DNA from: Actinoplanes teichomyceticus ATCC 31121
Lineage (GTDB): Bacteria > Actinomycetota > Actinomycetes > Mycobacteriales > Micromonosporaceae
Direction: 5' to 3'
NCBI RefSeq assembly: GCF_003711105.1
Contig: NZ_CP023865.1
Span: 7,795,001-7,859,000 of the forward strand
Length of the DNA stretch: 64,000 nt
The translations under genes were made by a program, and so were the position numbers. Shown here piece by piece: positions 16,903 through 24,658 of the stretch (the stretch's first letter is position 1; every line of letters starts with the position of its first letter). A model generated the notes under the pieces. The model was given only the letters and a program-made list of their open reading frames with translations, was not told where the DNA came from and did no database searches.

Positions 16903-17502
16903 CTAGCCGCCGACCCGCAGCAGGCGGGCCGACATGTGCGGGGTGAGCCCGCTGTTGTCGATCGAGATCTCGTGCGCGTAGAGCAGCGCCCCCTCGACGA
17001 TGCCGAACAGCCGGTGCCCGCCGGTCATGTGCAGGCCGGACGGCGTGTACGCCACCGCGTCGGTGCCCATCTCCAGCCGGGTGGTGGCGGCCTTGCCCAG
17101 GTAGAGCTCGGCGACCCCGTCCGGCCGGATCATCGTGGCCTCCATCTCGTCGCCGGGCCGGCCGTCGACCAGCACCGGGCGCCAGAAGCCGGACTCGGTG
17201 AGCGCTTGCCCGATCGGCTGCGACTCGTCGTCGAGCAGCCAGGCGCGCGACTCGTAGCGCAGGAAGTCCCGCCCGTCGTGACTGATCCGGATCTCCTGGG
17301 CGAAGTTGTAGTCCTCCGCCGCCGGGAAACCGCCCTGCCCGCGCCCGCGCCACAGCCCGACGAACGGCAGCAGCCCGAGCAGCGACGGGTGCAGGTCGGG
17401 ACCGACCCGCAGGTCGTGGGTGTCCTCGTAGGGTGAGGGATCCACCGGCGGGGCGTTCAGCCACGGCGGCGGCCCCAGTGGGTTTTCCGTCTCGCCGCTC
17501 AC
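16903..17502 (-). CDS. Nitrobindin-like heme-binding beta-barrel protein (FABP/DUF1794 family)
   Basis: 199 residues; GTG start behind GAGGGGG. The family motif GLWRGRGQGGFP (GxWxGxG type) is near residue 60, and the C-terminal histidine in LTPHMSARLLRV is the expected axial heme ligand. The ten-stranded barrel is predicted to bind ferric heme and isomerise or bind peroxynitrite and NO, as described for bacterial nitrobindins. Its start overlaps by 4 bp the stop of a 34-codon membrane-peptide gene, so the two are translationally coupled. Confidence 0.88.
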   Translation of the reverse strand: MSGETENPLGPPPWLNAPPVDPSPYEDTHDLRVGPDLHPSLLGLLPFVGLWRGRGQGGFPAAEDYNFAQEIRISHDGRDFLRYESRAWLLDDESQPIGQALTESGFWRPVLVDGRPGDEMEATMIRPDGVAELYLGKAATTRLEMGTDAVAYTPSGLHMTGGHRLFGIVEGALLYAHEISIDNSGLTPHMSARLLRVGG

Positions 17503-17603
17503 CAACGCCCCCTCGAAATCCGCACTGCCAGATAACCGAACCCGCCCGCCAGCGCGCCCATCCCGGCGACCAGCAGGCTCACGAACCCGATCTCCGTAAC
17601 CAT
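17499..17603 (-). CDS. Small single-pass membrane peptide coupled to nitrobindin
   Basis: 34 residues from ATG at 17603, ending in a TGA that overlaps the nitrobindin GTG. The peptide begins MVTEIGFVSLLVAGMGAL, has a Gly/Ala/Leu-rich membrane segment (about residues 6-26) and a basic C-terminal end ISRGRW, predicting N-out, C-in or hairpin insertion. No ribosome site is clear; the start lies 14 bp from the divergent DsrE reading frame. Support comes from the exact GTGA overlap, the membrane-like composition and the absence of another role for the segment. It could be a membrane anchor or partner for nitrobindin (inference). Confidence 0.55.
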   Translation of the reverse strand: MVTEIGFVSLLVAGMGALAGGFGYLAVRISRGRW

Positions 17604-17629
17604 GACCGGCCCATCTTATGCTGGCCCTC

Positions 17630-17992
17630 ATGGCACGTTTGCTGGTCGTCAAGGCCACCGCGGGCGCGGACGCCCCGGAACGCTGCAACCAGGCCTTCAA
17701 CGTGGCCAGCACGGCGGCGACCGCCGGCATCGACGTGTCGCTGTGGCTGACCGGCGAGGCCACCTGGTTCGCCCTGCCGGGCCGGGCGGCCGGGTTCGAG
17801 CTGCCGCACGCCGCCCCGCTGCCCGACCTGATCGAGGTGCTGCTGGAGGCGGGCCGGATCACCGCCTGCACGCAGTGCGCCGCGCGCCGCGACATCGGCC
17901 CGGCCGACGTCATCCCGGGCATCCGCATCGCCGGCGCCGCGGTCTTCGTCGAGGAGATCATGTCCGAGGGCGCACAGGCCCTCGTCTACTGA
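17630..17992 (+). CDS. DsrE-family protein
   Basis: About 120 residues. It begins MARLLVVKATAGADAPERCNQAFNVA, the strand-loop-helix start of the DsrE/DsrF-like fold, and contains a two-cysteine patch ACTQCAARR near residue 83, followed by AGAAVFVEEIM. DsrE-like proteins carry sulfur as persulfides; the CxxC pair makes a redox or sulfur-relay role possible but unproven. An ATG four codons upstream (17618) is an alternative start, and neither has a clear ribosome site. It is divergent from the small peptide-nitrobindin pair. Confidence 0.78.
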   Translation: MARLLVVKATAGADAPERCNQAFNVASTAATAGIDVSLWLTGEATWFALPGRAAGFELPHAAPLPDLIEVLLEAGRITACTQCAARRDIGPADVIPGIRIAGAAVFVEEIMSEGAQALVY

Positions 17993-18029
17993 CGCCGGTC
18001 CACCGCATCCGCGCCGCATCCGCGCCGCC

Positions 18030-18300
18030 GGGCACGCCGCCGCCGCGACCGACGGCGCGGACGGCGCGGCGCGGACGGCGCGGCGCGGCGCGGCTCGGAC
18101 GGCGCGGCGCGGACGGCGCGGCGCGGACGGCGCGGCGCGGCGCGGACGGCACGGCACGGCGCGGACGGCACGGCACGGCGCGGACGGCGCGGCACGGCGC
18201 GGACGATGCGACACCGCGACCGGCGGCGCGGCGCGGACGATGCGGCGCCGCGACCGACGGCGCGGACGGCGCAATCAAACGGCGCGGCCCGCACGCATGG
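18030..18300. repeat. GC-rich degenerate tandem-repeat tract
   Basis: About 270 bp made of many imperfect copies of GCGGACGGCGCGGC and variants with CACGG or CTCGG. All frames are open on both strands because stop codons are excluded by composition, but no homologous protein sequence is visible. It occupies most of the 352-bp gap after the DsrE gene, where the gene after it runs on the opposite strand. It probably reflects repeat expansion and may be variable between strains. Confidence 0.75.
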
Positions 18301-18344
18301 CGAGCGCGGCACACGCGGCGAGGGCCGGCCCGCGGGGGAACGCG

Positions 18345-19193
18345 TCAGGAGACGCGGCAGGCGGTGGTCACGCTGACCTGCAGACGCTCCCCCTCGGCGT
18401 CGACCACGACCGAGTCGGACCCGTTCCGGTACGCCCATCCGCCCGCCCCGGACCACACCGCGGCCGTCGCGCCCGGCAGCCCGCGCGGCCCGTCCCCGCT
18501 CGCCCCGGCGGTCGCGCGGTAGGTGGCCGCCACCCCGCCCGCCGGGCACGGCACCGACTGCACCGCCACCGCGGGCCCGGCCGGCCCGCCGAGCGCCGCC
18601 ACGGTCTCGGCCAGCGTGGCCGGCTCCGGCCCCGGCTCCGGACCGCCCCCGTCCCGGCCGGGCCCCACGGGCCGGCAGCCGGTGTCCGCGGACAGCGTCA
18701 GCACCTGATCGTCGGCGCCGGCCTGCGCCTCGATCGCGATGAAGTCCCCGGCGTCCGCGAACAGCGACAACCGGGCGCCGGCCCGGGTCGGCACCACCCC
18801 GGCCCGCCAGCCGCCCGGCAGCGCCGCCGCGACCCGGTCCAGCGCGGCCTCGGCCTGCCCCTGCGGCACGTACAGGACGATGTCCTGGCCCGCGTTCCGG
18901 CCCGGCAGCACCGGGGTCAGCCGGCACTTCTCGACGCGTGGAGCGGCCAGCCGCACCACCCACGGCCCGGTCTGCGCGGCCGCCAGCAGGGTCCCGGCCG
19001 CCTCGCGCAGCACCGGCATCGCCTGCCGGAGATCGCGCTGCTCCGCCACGGTCGGCGGATCGTTGCGCGCGGACCACCACGACATGCCGGACAGCGCCAC
19101 GACCCAGCCGGTCAGCGCGGCGACCAGCACCCGCCGGCGCCGCCGCGGGGCCGGCGGCCCGCTCAGGTTCCCCGGCGCCGTCACGGCAGCCAT
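18345..19193 (-). CDS. Membrane-anchored protein of unknown function
   Basis: 282 residues. Residues 1-20 are cytoplasmic and end in PRRRRR, a membrane segment (VLVAALTGWVVALSGMSWW) spans about 22-40, and about 240 extracytoplasmic residues follow. Four cysteines (EKCRL, DTGCRP, VPCPAG, TACRVS) could pair outside the cell. No family was recognised. It follows the helicase and a decayed Nudix frame on the same strand; its start overlaps the end of that frame by 13 bp. Role unknown. Confidence 0.65.
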   Translation of the reverse strand: MAAVTAPGNLSGPPAPRRRRRVLVAALTGWVVALSGMSWWSARNDPPTVAEQRDLRQAMPVLREAAGTLLAAAQTGPWVVRLAAPRVEKCRLTPVLPGRNAGQDIVLYVPQGQAEAALDRVAAALPGGWRAGVVPTRAGARLSLFADAGDFIAIEAQAGADDQVLTLSADTGCRPVGPGRDGGGPEPGPEPATLAETVAALGGPAGPAVAVQSVPCPAGGVAATYRATAGASGDGPRGLPGATAAVWSGAGGWAYRNGSDSVVVDAEGERLQVSVTTACRVS

Positions 19194-19465
19194 GGTGACA
19201 CGCGGATCCCAGCCACCGGGGGCGGCGCTATGCCCCGGCGCCCGGCATGGCGTGGTACTGCGGGGCGGCCAGGCGGGCGGTCACCTCGGCGTGCCGCCAC
19301 GCCGGTCGCGGCGCCGAGTTCCCGTGCCGCCGTCTCGACGGGCGTCTCCCCCGCCTCGACCGCCCCGCCGGGCAACCCCCAGACGTCCGGGGCGTACGGC
19401 GCCCGGTCATCCCGCAGCAGCACCGCGCCGTGCGCGCCGGCCGGGAGGGTGGATGCGATCTGCAC
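19181..19465 (-). pseudogene. Decayed Nudix hydrolase remnant
   Basis: A 94-codon frame from GTG at 19465 starts GAHGAVLLRDD and carries a Nudix-box-like segment GGAVEAGETPVETAAREL, but the catalytic EE pair expected next is replaced (GAATGV). The following sequence only looks family-like in another frame, where AEVTARLAAPQYHA appears before a stop at 19228. Length is well below the usual 130-150 residues. It lies 12 bp after the helicase stop, consistent with an ancestral operon partner that lost catalytic residues and reading frame. A sequencing error could also produce the frame break. Confidence 0.55.
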
Positions 19466-19476
19466 CGTCGCGGCGC

Positions 19477-21489
19477 TCAGCTCCCGGCGAGGCGGGCGAG
19501 GGCGCCGAGGGCGACGTCGGACCGCGTCGTGTACCAGAACGGCGGCAGCGACCTGCGCAGGAACGGGCCGTAGGTGCGGGCCGTCTCCAGGCGCGAGTCG
19601 AGGACCGCGACCACACCCCTGTCCCCGGTGGAGCGGATCAGCCGGCCCACCCCCTGGGCCAGGCGGACCGCCGCGATGGGCACGCTCACCGAGGCGAAGC
19701 CGGAGCCACCGGACGCGTCGACCGCGGCCGAGCGGGCGGCGGCGAGCGGCTCGTCCGGGCGCGGGAACGGCAGCCGGTCGATCACCACGAGCTGGCACGA
19801 GTCACCGGGCACGTCCACGCCCTGCCAGAGCGACATCACGCCGAACAGGCAGCTCGCCTTCTCCTCCCGGAATTTGCGGACCAGGATCGGCAGTGTCTCG
19901 TCGCCCTGCAGCAGGATCGGCAGGTCGGTCTTGGCGCGCAGCAGCTCGGCGGCCTGCGTGGCGGCCTTGCGGGAGGAGAACAGCCCGAGGGTCCGCCCGC
20001 CGAGCGCCTCGACCAGCTTGAGCAGCTCCTCGGCGGCGGCGTCGGGCAGGCCGGACGCGGCCGGCCGGGGCAGGTGCGCCGCGACGTAGAGGATGCCCTG
20101 TTTCGGATAGTCGAACGGGGAGCCGACGTCCAGCGAGGTCCAGCCCTCGCCGGAGGCCGGGCCGGCCGCCTCCGGCCCGGTGGCGGCGACCGGCAGGCCG
20201 AGCGACCGGGCGACCGTGTCGAAGCGGCCGCCCAGGGTCAGCGTCGCCGAGGCGGCCACCACCGTGCGGTCGGCGTACAGCGCCTGGCCGAGGGTGCCGG
20301 CCACCGACAGCGGGGCCACCACCAGCGCCCGCCGGCCGGAGCCGAACTCGGACTTCTCCACCCAGGCGACGTCGGAGTCGTCCTCCTCCAGCAGCCGCTG
20401 GGCGGTCGAGGAGAGCTCGTCGAGAACCGCCTTGGCCTGCTGTTTGCGTACCGGATCGGGGTCGTCGGACTTGATGTCGCCGATCGCGGTGAGCCCGGCG
20501 CGGGTGGCCGACTCCAGCACGGTGACCGCCTGGCGCAGCGCGTCCGGCAGGCCGGCGGTGAGCCGGCCGGCCGGGACGTCGGCGAGCCCGACGGTGAGCG
20601 CGTCGGCGGCCTCGGCCAGCGACTCGGCGGCGGCCGGCGGGATCAGGGTGCGGGCGCGGCGGCCGGCCCGCTCGATCGCCTCCGGGGTGAGCTCGGCCTG
20701 CGAGGCCGAGGAGACCCGGTCGGCCAGCTCGTGCGCCTCGTCGACGACCAGCAGCTTGTGCGGCGGGATGATGTGCCGGTCGGAGAGCATGTCGACGGCG
20801 AGCAGGCTGTGGTTGGTGACCACGATGTCGGCCTCGCGGGCGCGGACCCGGGACGCCTCGGCGAAGCACTCCTGCCCGTACGGGCAGCGGGCCACCCCGA
20901 CGCAGTCGCGCGCCGGCATGGAGACCGATCGCCAGGCGGTGTCGTCCACCCCTGGGTCGAGCTCGTCCCGGTCACCGGTCTCGGTCTTGTCGGCCCACGC
21001 CCGGATGCGCAGGACCTGCTTGCCCAGCCGGCCCGCCTCGCCCAGCCACTGCCCGGCCCTGGGGGTCGGTGGCGCGTCGTCGAAGAGGGTGTCGGCCGGG
21101 GCCTCCGAGTCGGCATGCTCCAGTTTGGCCATGCAGAGGTAGTGGTGCCGGCCCTTGAGGACGGCGAACGTCGGCCTGCGCCCGAGCACCGGCTCGACCG
21201 CCGCGGCCAGCCGCGGCAGGTCGTGCTCGACCAGCTGGTTCTGCAGCGCGAGGGTGGCCGTGGAGACCACCACCGGACCCTCCACCAGCAGCGCGGGGGT
21301 CAGGTAGCCCAGGCTCTTGCCGGTGCCCGTGCCGGCCTGCACGAGCAGGTGCTCACGGTCCCGGATCGCCCGGTCGATGGCCGCGACCATGGCCTGCTGA
21401 CCTGGGCGGGCGGAGCCCCCGGGAACAGCGCCGACCGCGGCGGTGAGGAGCTGCTCGGCGGTCGCCTTCTTCTTGGTTGCTGCGGGCAC
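19477..21489 (-). CDS. DinG/XPD-like ATP-dependent DNA helicase
   Basis: 670 residues, GTG start at 21489. Motif I is AGTGTGKS, motif II is VVDEAHEL, and motif VI is AQGVGRLIRS. Four cysteines (HHYLCMAK; DCVGVARCPYGQEC) fit the Fe-S cluster domain of DinG/XPD helicases, inserted between motifs I and II as usual. It should be a 5'-3' SF2 DNA helicase acting in repair or on R-loops and G-quadruplexes. No exonuclease domain is present. It is divergent from the DUF402 gene, with a 55-bp gap, and is followed by the Nudix remnant. Confidence 0.93.
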   Translation of the reverse strand: MPAATKKKATAEQLLTAAVGAVPGGSARPGQQAMVAAIDRAIRDREHLLVQAGTGTGKSLGYLTPALLVEGPVVVSTATLALQNQLVEHDLPRLAAAVEPVLGRRPTFAVLKGRHHYLCMAKLEHADSEAPADTLFDDAPPTPRAGQWLGEAGRLGKQVLRIRAWADKTETGDRDELDPGVDDTAWRSVSMPARDCVGVARCPYGQECFAEASRVRAREADIVVTNHSLLAVDMLSDRHIIPPHKLLVVDEAHELADRVSSASQAELTPEAIERAGRRARTLIPPAAAESLAEAADALTVGLADVPAGRLTAGLPDALRQAVTVLESATRAGLTAIGDIKSDDPDPVRKQQAKAVLDELSSTAQRLLEEDDSDVAWVEKSEFGSGRRALVVAPLSVAGTLGQALYADRTVVAASATLTLGGRFDTVARSLGLPVAATGPEAAGPASGEGWTSLDVGSPFDYPKQGILYVAAHLPRPAASGLPDAAAEELLKLVEALGGRTLGLFSSRKAATQAAELLRAKTDLPILLQGDETLPILVRKFREEKASCLFGVMSLWQGVDVPGDSCQLVVIDRLPFPRPDEPLAAARSAAVDASGGSGFASVSVPIAAVRLAQGVGRLIRSTGDRGVVAVLDSRLETARTYGPFLRRSLPPFWYTTRSDVALGALARLAGS

Positions 21490-21544
21490 CCAGGAACCGT
21501 ACCCGGGACCACCGACAGAACCGGTGCACCGTTAGGGTGCACCC

Positions 21545-22051
21545 ATGCCGAGCGAGATGGTCCGGGTCATCTACACCAAGTACGACGGTTCGGCCCATCG
21601 CGACTATCCGGCCCGCCGGCTGGCCGAGGACGACCTGGGCATCTGGGTCGGGGTGACACAGGGCACCGCGTCGGTCTACCACGGCCGCCCGTCCGTCGAG
21701 CAGATCCCGTTCGTCCTGCTCGTCCCGCATCACGCGTGGTGGACCGGCATGTTCAACCCGCCGCCGCGGACCAGCGAGGTGTACTGCGACATCACCACCC
21801 CGGCGCGCTGGGAGGGTGACACGGTGCACATCGTGGACCTCGATCTGGACGTGGTGCGCCGCCGCGAAACCGGTCTGGTCGAACTACGCGACGAGGACGA
21901 GTTCGAGGAGCACCGGACGCTGTTCGGTTACCCGGACGACCTGGTCGGCCATGCCAACGCGGCCGCTCGGGAGCTGCTCGGCAAGCTGGCGGACGGCACC
22001 GAGCCGTTCGCCTCGCTCTACCGCAAGCGGCTGCTAGAGGTCACCCAGTGA
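21545..22051 (+). CDS. DUF402 family protein, possible nucleotide phosphatase
   Basis: 168 residues. The DUF402 barrel blocks are IWVGVTQGTASVY, LLVPHHAWWTGMF and YCDITTPARWEGDTVHIVDLDLDV, with the Asp/Glu cluster conserved in the family, and the C-terminal helix LFGYPDDLVGHANAAA. Characterised DUF402 proteins are nucleoside di/triphosphatases, and one archaeal fusion is an RNase; actinobacterial members are untested, so activity is inferred. The last 18 bp overlap the end of the convergent SigJ-like gene. Confidence 0.87.
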   Translation: MPSEMVRVIYTKYDGSAHRDYPARRLAEDDLGIWVGVTQGTASVYHGRPSVEQIPFVLLVPHHAWWTGMFNPPPRTSEVYCDITTPARWEGDTVHIVDLDLDVVRRRETGLVELRDEDEFEEHRTLFGYPDDLVGHANAAARELLGKLADGTEPFASLYRKRLLEVTQ

Positions 22052-22915
22052 CACCTTCGCCGGGTTCTGCTGGGTGAAGATCCCGGTGATCCGGCCGTCC
22101 TCGACCGCGACGGTGAGGACCGCGAGCAGCCGGGTGCCGTCCCGGCGCCGCCCGCGCAGCAGCATCGCCGCGCCGCCCTCGACCAGCACCGGTTCCAGCT
22201 TGGCGTCGAGCACGTCCGCCATCCGGTAGGTGAACAGGCCGTGGAAGAAGCGGCCCACCTTCGCCGGCCCGTGCACCGGGCGCAGCGCGCTGCGGGCCAG
22301 GCCGCCACCGTCGCTGATCGCGACGACGTCCGGGGCCAGGACGGCGGCCAGCGCCCGCACGTCGCCGCTCTGCGCCGCGGTGAGGAACGCCGCCAGCACA
22401 CGCCGCTGTTCGGCCAGCCCGGCGGTGTGCCGTACCCCGCCGTCGGCCACCGCTCGCCGGCCCCGGGAGGCGTGCTGCCGGGCCGCCGCGGGCGTGGTGT
22501 CCAGCACCTTCGCCACCTCCTCGAACGGCACCGCGAACGCGTCGTGCAGCACGAAGGCCACCCGCTGCTCGGGGGTGAGCCGTTCCAGCACCACCAGCAG
22601 CGCCACGCTGACCTGGTCGGCGCGCTCGGCGTGGGTGGCCGGGTCGGCGTCCGGATCGACCGCGAAGGCGGGCAGCCATTCGCCGGGGTAGGTGGTCCGG
22701 CGTACCCGGGCGGAGTTGAGCTGGTCCAGGCAGATCCGTGAGGTGACCGTGGTCAGCCAGCCGCGGGCGTCGCGCACGTCGTCCTGCTGCGCGAAGCGCA
22801 GCCAGGCCTCCTGGACCGCGTCCTCGGCCTCGGCGCGGTTGCCGAGCATCCGGAAGGCGACGGCGGTCAGGTACGCACGGTGGGTCTCGAACTCGTTCGC
22901 GGCGGACGACGGCAT
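22034..22915 (-). CDS. SigJ-type ECF sigma factor with SnoaL-like C-terminal domain
   Basis: 293 residues from ATG at 22915; region further upstream is not conserved. Sigma region 2 has YLTAVAFRMLGNRAEAEDAVQEAWLRF, region 4 has LTPEQRVAFVLHDAFAVPFEEVAKVLDTT. After about residue 170 there is an NTF2/SnoaL-like domain (RRVLAAFLTAAQSGDVRALAAVL) that replaces an anti-sigma factor in ECF41/SigJ proteins and controls activity in cis. No adjacent oxidoreductase or carboxymuconolactone decarboxylase gene, often found with ECF41, is seen. The end overlaps the DUF402 gene on the other strand. Confidence 0.9.
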   Translation of the reverse strand: MPSSAANEFETHRAYLTAVAFRMLGNRAEAEDAVQEAWLRFAQQDDVRDARGWLTTVTSRICLDQLNSARVRRTTYPGEWLPAFAVDPDADPATHAERADQVSVALLVVLERLTPEQRVAFVLHDAFAVPFEEVAKVLDTTPAAARQHASRGRRAVADGGVRHTAGLAEQRRVLAAFLTAAQSGDVRALAAVLAPDVVAISDGGGLARSALRPVHGPAKVGRFFHGLFTYRMADVLDAKLEPVLVEGGAAMLLRGRRRDGTRLLAVLTVAVEDGRITGIFTQQNPAKVSLGDL

Positions 22916-23007
22916 GGGGCAATTCTGCGCGGGTTGCCCAGGGGCGGGTATCACCTGTGCCACAGTATGAAACGTCATATCAGGTGCTAATCGGGTGGTG
23001 ATCACAC

Positions 23008-23943
23008 GTGCGGGACATGGCGACCCTTGCCGGCAGCCTGGCCGGACTGGCCGGCGCGGGCGGGGCCATGACGGTCGTCCTCGCCCGCCGGACCCGTCCG
23101 TGCCTGCCGGGCGGCCACGCACTGGTCCCGGACCGGATCACCGACCCGCTGCCGGTGGTGCTGCGGCTGGGGCTGGGCGGGATGACCGTACGGGTGGTCC
23201 CCGGCCCGCACGGCGAGCTGTTCCTCGGGCCGGGCGCCCCGCAGCCGGGCCGCACCCTGCGCCGGCTCGTACTGGCCCCGCTCTTCGCCCGGGCCCGCGC
23301 CAACGCCGGCCGGCTCTGGAGCGATCAGCGGGAGCCGTTCCAGCTGGTGATCGAGTTCGTCGGGCGGATCCGGGACCCGGAGTCGCTGCTGCGCGCCTAC
23401 CGGATGCTGGACCAGCAGCTGCGCGACCACGCGCCGCTGCTCACCCACAGCGCCGACGGACGGCTGACCCCGGGCGTGGTCTCGGTGACGGTGACCGGCA
23501 TCGTGGACGCCCGGGAGCTGCTCGCCGCACAGCCGATCCGGTACGCGTTCGCCGAGTGCAGCTTCGACGACCTGGGTTCCAGCTCGGTCCCGCGGGAGCT
23601 GGCGCCGGTGGTCAGCGAGCCGTGGGCGCACCGGTTCGGCTGGGACGGCTGCGAGCCGATCACCGCCGAGGAGCGCCATCAGCTGCACGCGCTGGTCCAG
23701 GCCGCCCACGAGGACGGGCGTGCGGTGCGGATCAGCGGCTTGCCGGACGGCTCCCGGCGGGCGCGTGCGGCGATCTGGTCGGAGCTGTACGCGGCCGGTG
23801 TGGACGCGGTCGCCGACACCGATCTGGCCGGGCTGGCCCGGCACCTGCGGCGGCTGATGGCCGGGCCGGACGGCGCCGGGTCGCCGGTCCGGGGCGTACG
23901 GCACGGCGTCGGGCGGCCGGTCGATCACCACGAATCGGTTTAG
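23008..23943 (+). CDS. PI-PLC/GDPD-like TIM-barrel protein with altered active site
   Basis: 311 residues, start uncertain (GTG at 23008 or ATG four codons later). The order of elements resembles actinobacterial phosphatidylinositol-phospholipase-like proteins: GRTLRRLVLAPLFARAR, FQLVIEFVGR in place of the usual iDvK strand, VSVTVTGIVDARELLAAQPIRYAF, APVVSEPWAHRFGW, and a final AAGVDAVADTDLAGLARHLR. The catalytic histidine-asparagine loop at the start (normally HNDY-like) and the second histidine (normally AHD) are missing. It may be a catalytically dead relative. This assignment is by memory of the family pattern and needs a profile search. Confidence 0.5.
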   Translation: MRDMATLAGSLAGLAGAGGAMTVVLARRTRPCLPGGHALVPDRITDPLPVVLRLGLGGMTVRVVPGPHGELFLGPGAPQPGRTLRRLVLAPLFARARANAGRLWSDQREPFQLVIEFVGRIRDPESLLRAYRMLDQQLRDHAPLLTHSADGRLTPGVVSVTVTGIVDARELLAAQPIRYAFAECSFDDLGSSSVPRELAPVVSEPWAHRFGWDGCEPITAEERHQLHALVQAAHEDGRAVRISGLPDGSRRARAAIWSELYAAGVDAVADTDLAGLARHLRRLMAGPDGAGSPVRGVRHGVGRPVDHHESV

Positions 23944-23946
23944 CAC

Positions 23947-23975
23947 GGTGTCGAAAGGGTGAACTCCCGGGGACC
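23947..23975. promoter_or_regulatory. PHO-box-like repeat upstream of DUF47-pit
   Basis: GGTGTCG, GGTGAAC and GGGGACC begin at 23947, 23958 and 23969, exactly 11 bp apart. This matches the spacing of PhoP direct-repeat units (GTTCACC read on the other strand). It is 54 bp before the DUF47 start. Units two and three are imperfect relatives, so the call is tentative. Confidence 0.4.
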
Positions 23976-24028
23976 GATAGCATGCCTGCGGAGATCAATA
24001 GAAAAACCCGCCGATCGAGGTCCCTGCC

Positions 24029-24655
24029 GTGAAGTTCTCATTCCGTCCCGTCGAGGGCGTCTTCTACGACCTCTTCACCAAGGCCTCGCTCAACCTGGTG
24101 CGAGGCACCGAGCTGCTCAACGAGCTCACCCTGCCCGGAGTCGACGTCCAGTCGGTCAGTGAGCGCCTGAGCGATGTGGAACACGACAGCGACGCGATCA
24201 CCCACGAGCTCTACAAGAAGATCAACTCCACCTTCATCACGCCGTTCGACCGGGCCGACATCTATTCCCTGGGCTCCCAGCTGGACGATGTCATGGACCA
24301 CCTGGAGGCGGTCGGCAACCTGCTCTACCTCTACGGGCTCACCGAGCTGCCGTCGCTGCCCCGGGAGATGCACGAGCTGATCACCGTGCTCGACCAGCAG
24401 GCGAAGATCACCTCGGAGGCGATGCCGCGGCTGCGCACGATGAAGGACCTCGAGGAGTACTGGATCGAGATCAACCGGCTGGAGAACGACGGCGACCGGT
24501 CGTACCGGATGCTGCTGGTCCGGCTCTTCTCCGGGGAGTACGACGCGCTGACCGTCCTCAAGATGAAGGAGGTCGCCGACGAGCTGGAGGCGGCCTGCGA
24601 CGCGTTCGAGCACGTGGCGAACACGGTCGAGACCATAGCGGTCAAGGAGTCCTAG
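24029..24655 (+). CDS. DUF47 (PhoU-like) family protein, Pit accessory
   Basis: 208 residues, all-helical, with the DUF47 blocks FYDLFTKASLNLVRG, EHDSDAITHELYKKINSTFITPFDR (metal-binding acidic motif) and VADELEAACDAFEHVANTVE. DUF47 proteins resemble PhoU and are typically encoded just before a Pit phosphate transporter, which they are thought to regulate. Here pit starts 3 bp after the stop codon, so the two form an operon. PHO-box-like repeats sit upstream. Confidence 0.93.
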   Translation: MKFSFRPVEGVFYDLFTKASLNLVRGTELLNELTLPGVDVQSVSERLSDVEHDSDAITHELYKKINSTFITPFDRADIYSLGSQLDDVMDHLEAVGNLLYLYGLTELPSLPREMHELITVLDQQAKITSEAMPRLRTMKDLEEYWIEINRLENDGDRSYRMLLVRLFSGEYDALTVLKMKEVADELEAACDAFEHVANTVETIAVKES

Positions 24656-24658
24656 GCC

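Noticed and set aside
18040..18290. Long open frames on both strands rich in Arg/Ala/Gly
   Set aside because: They follow from the GC-only repeat, have no homologous look, and lack ribosome sites.
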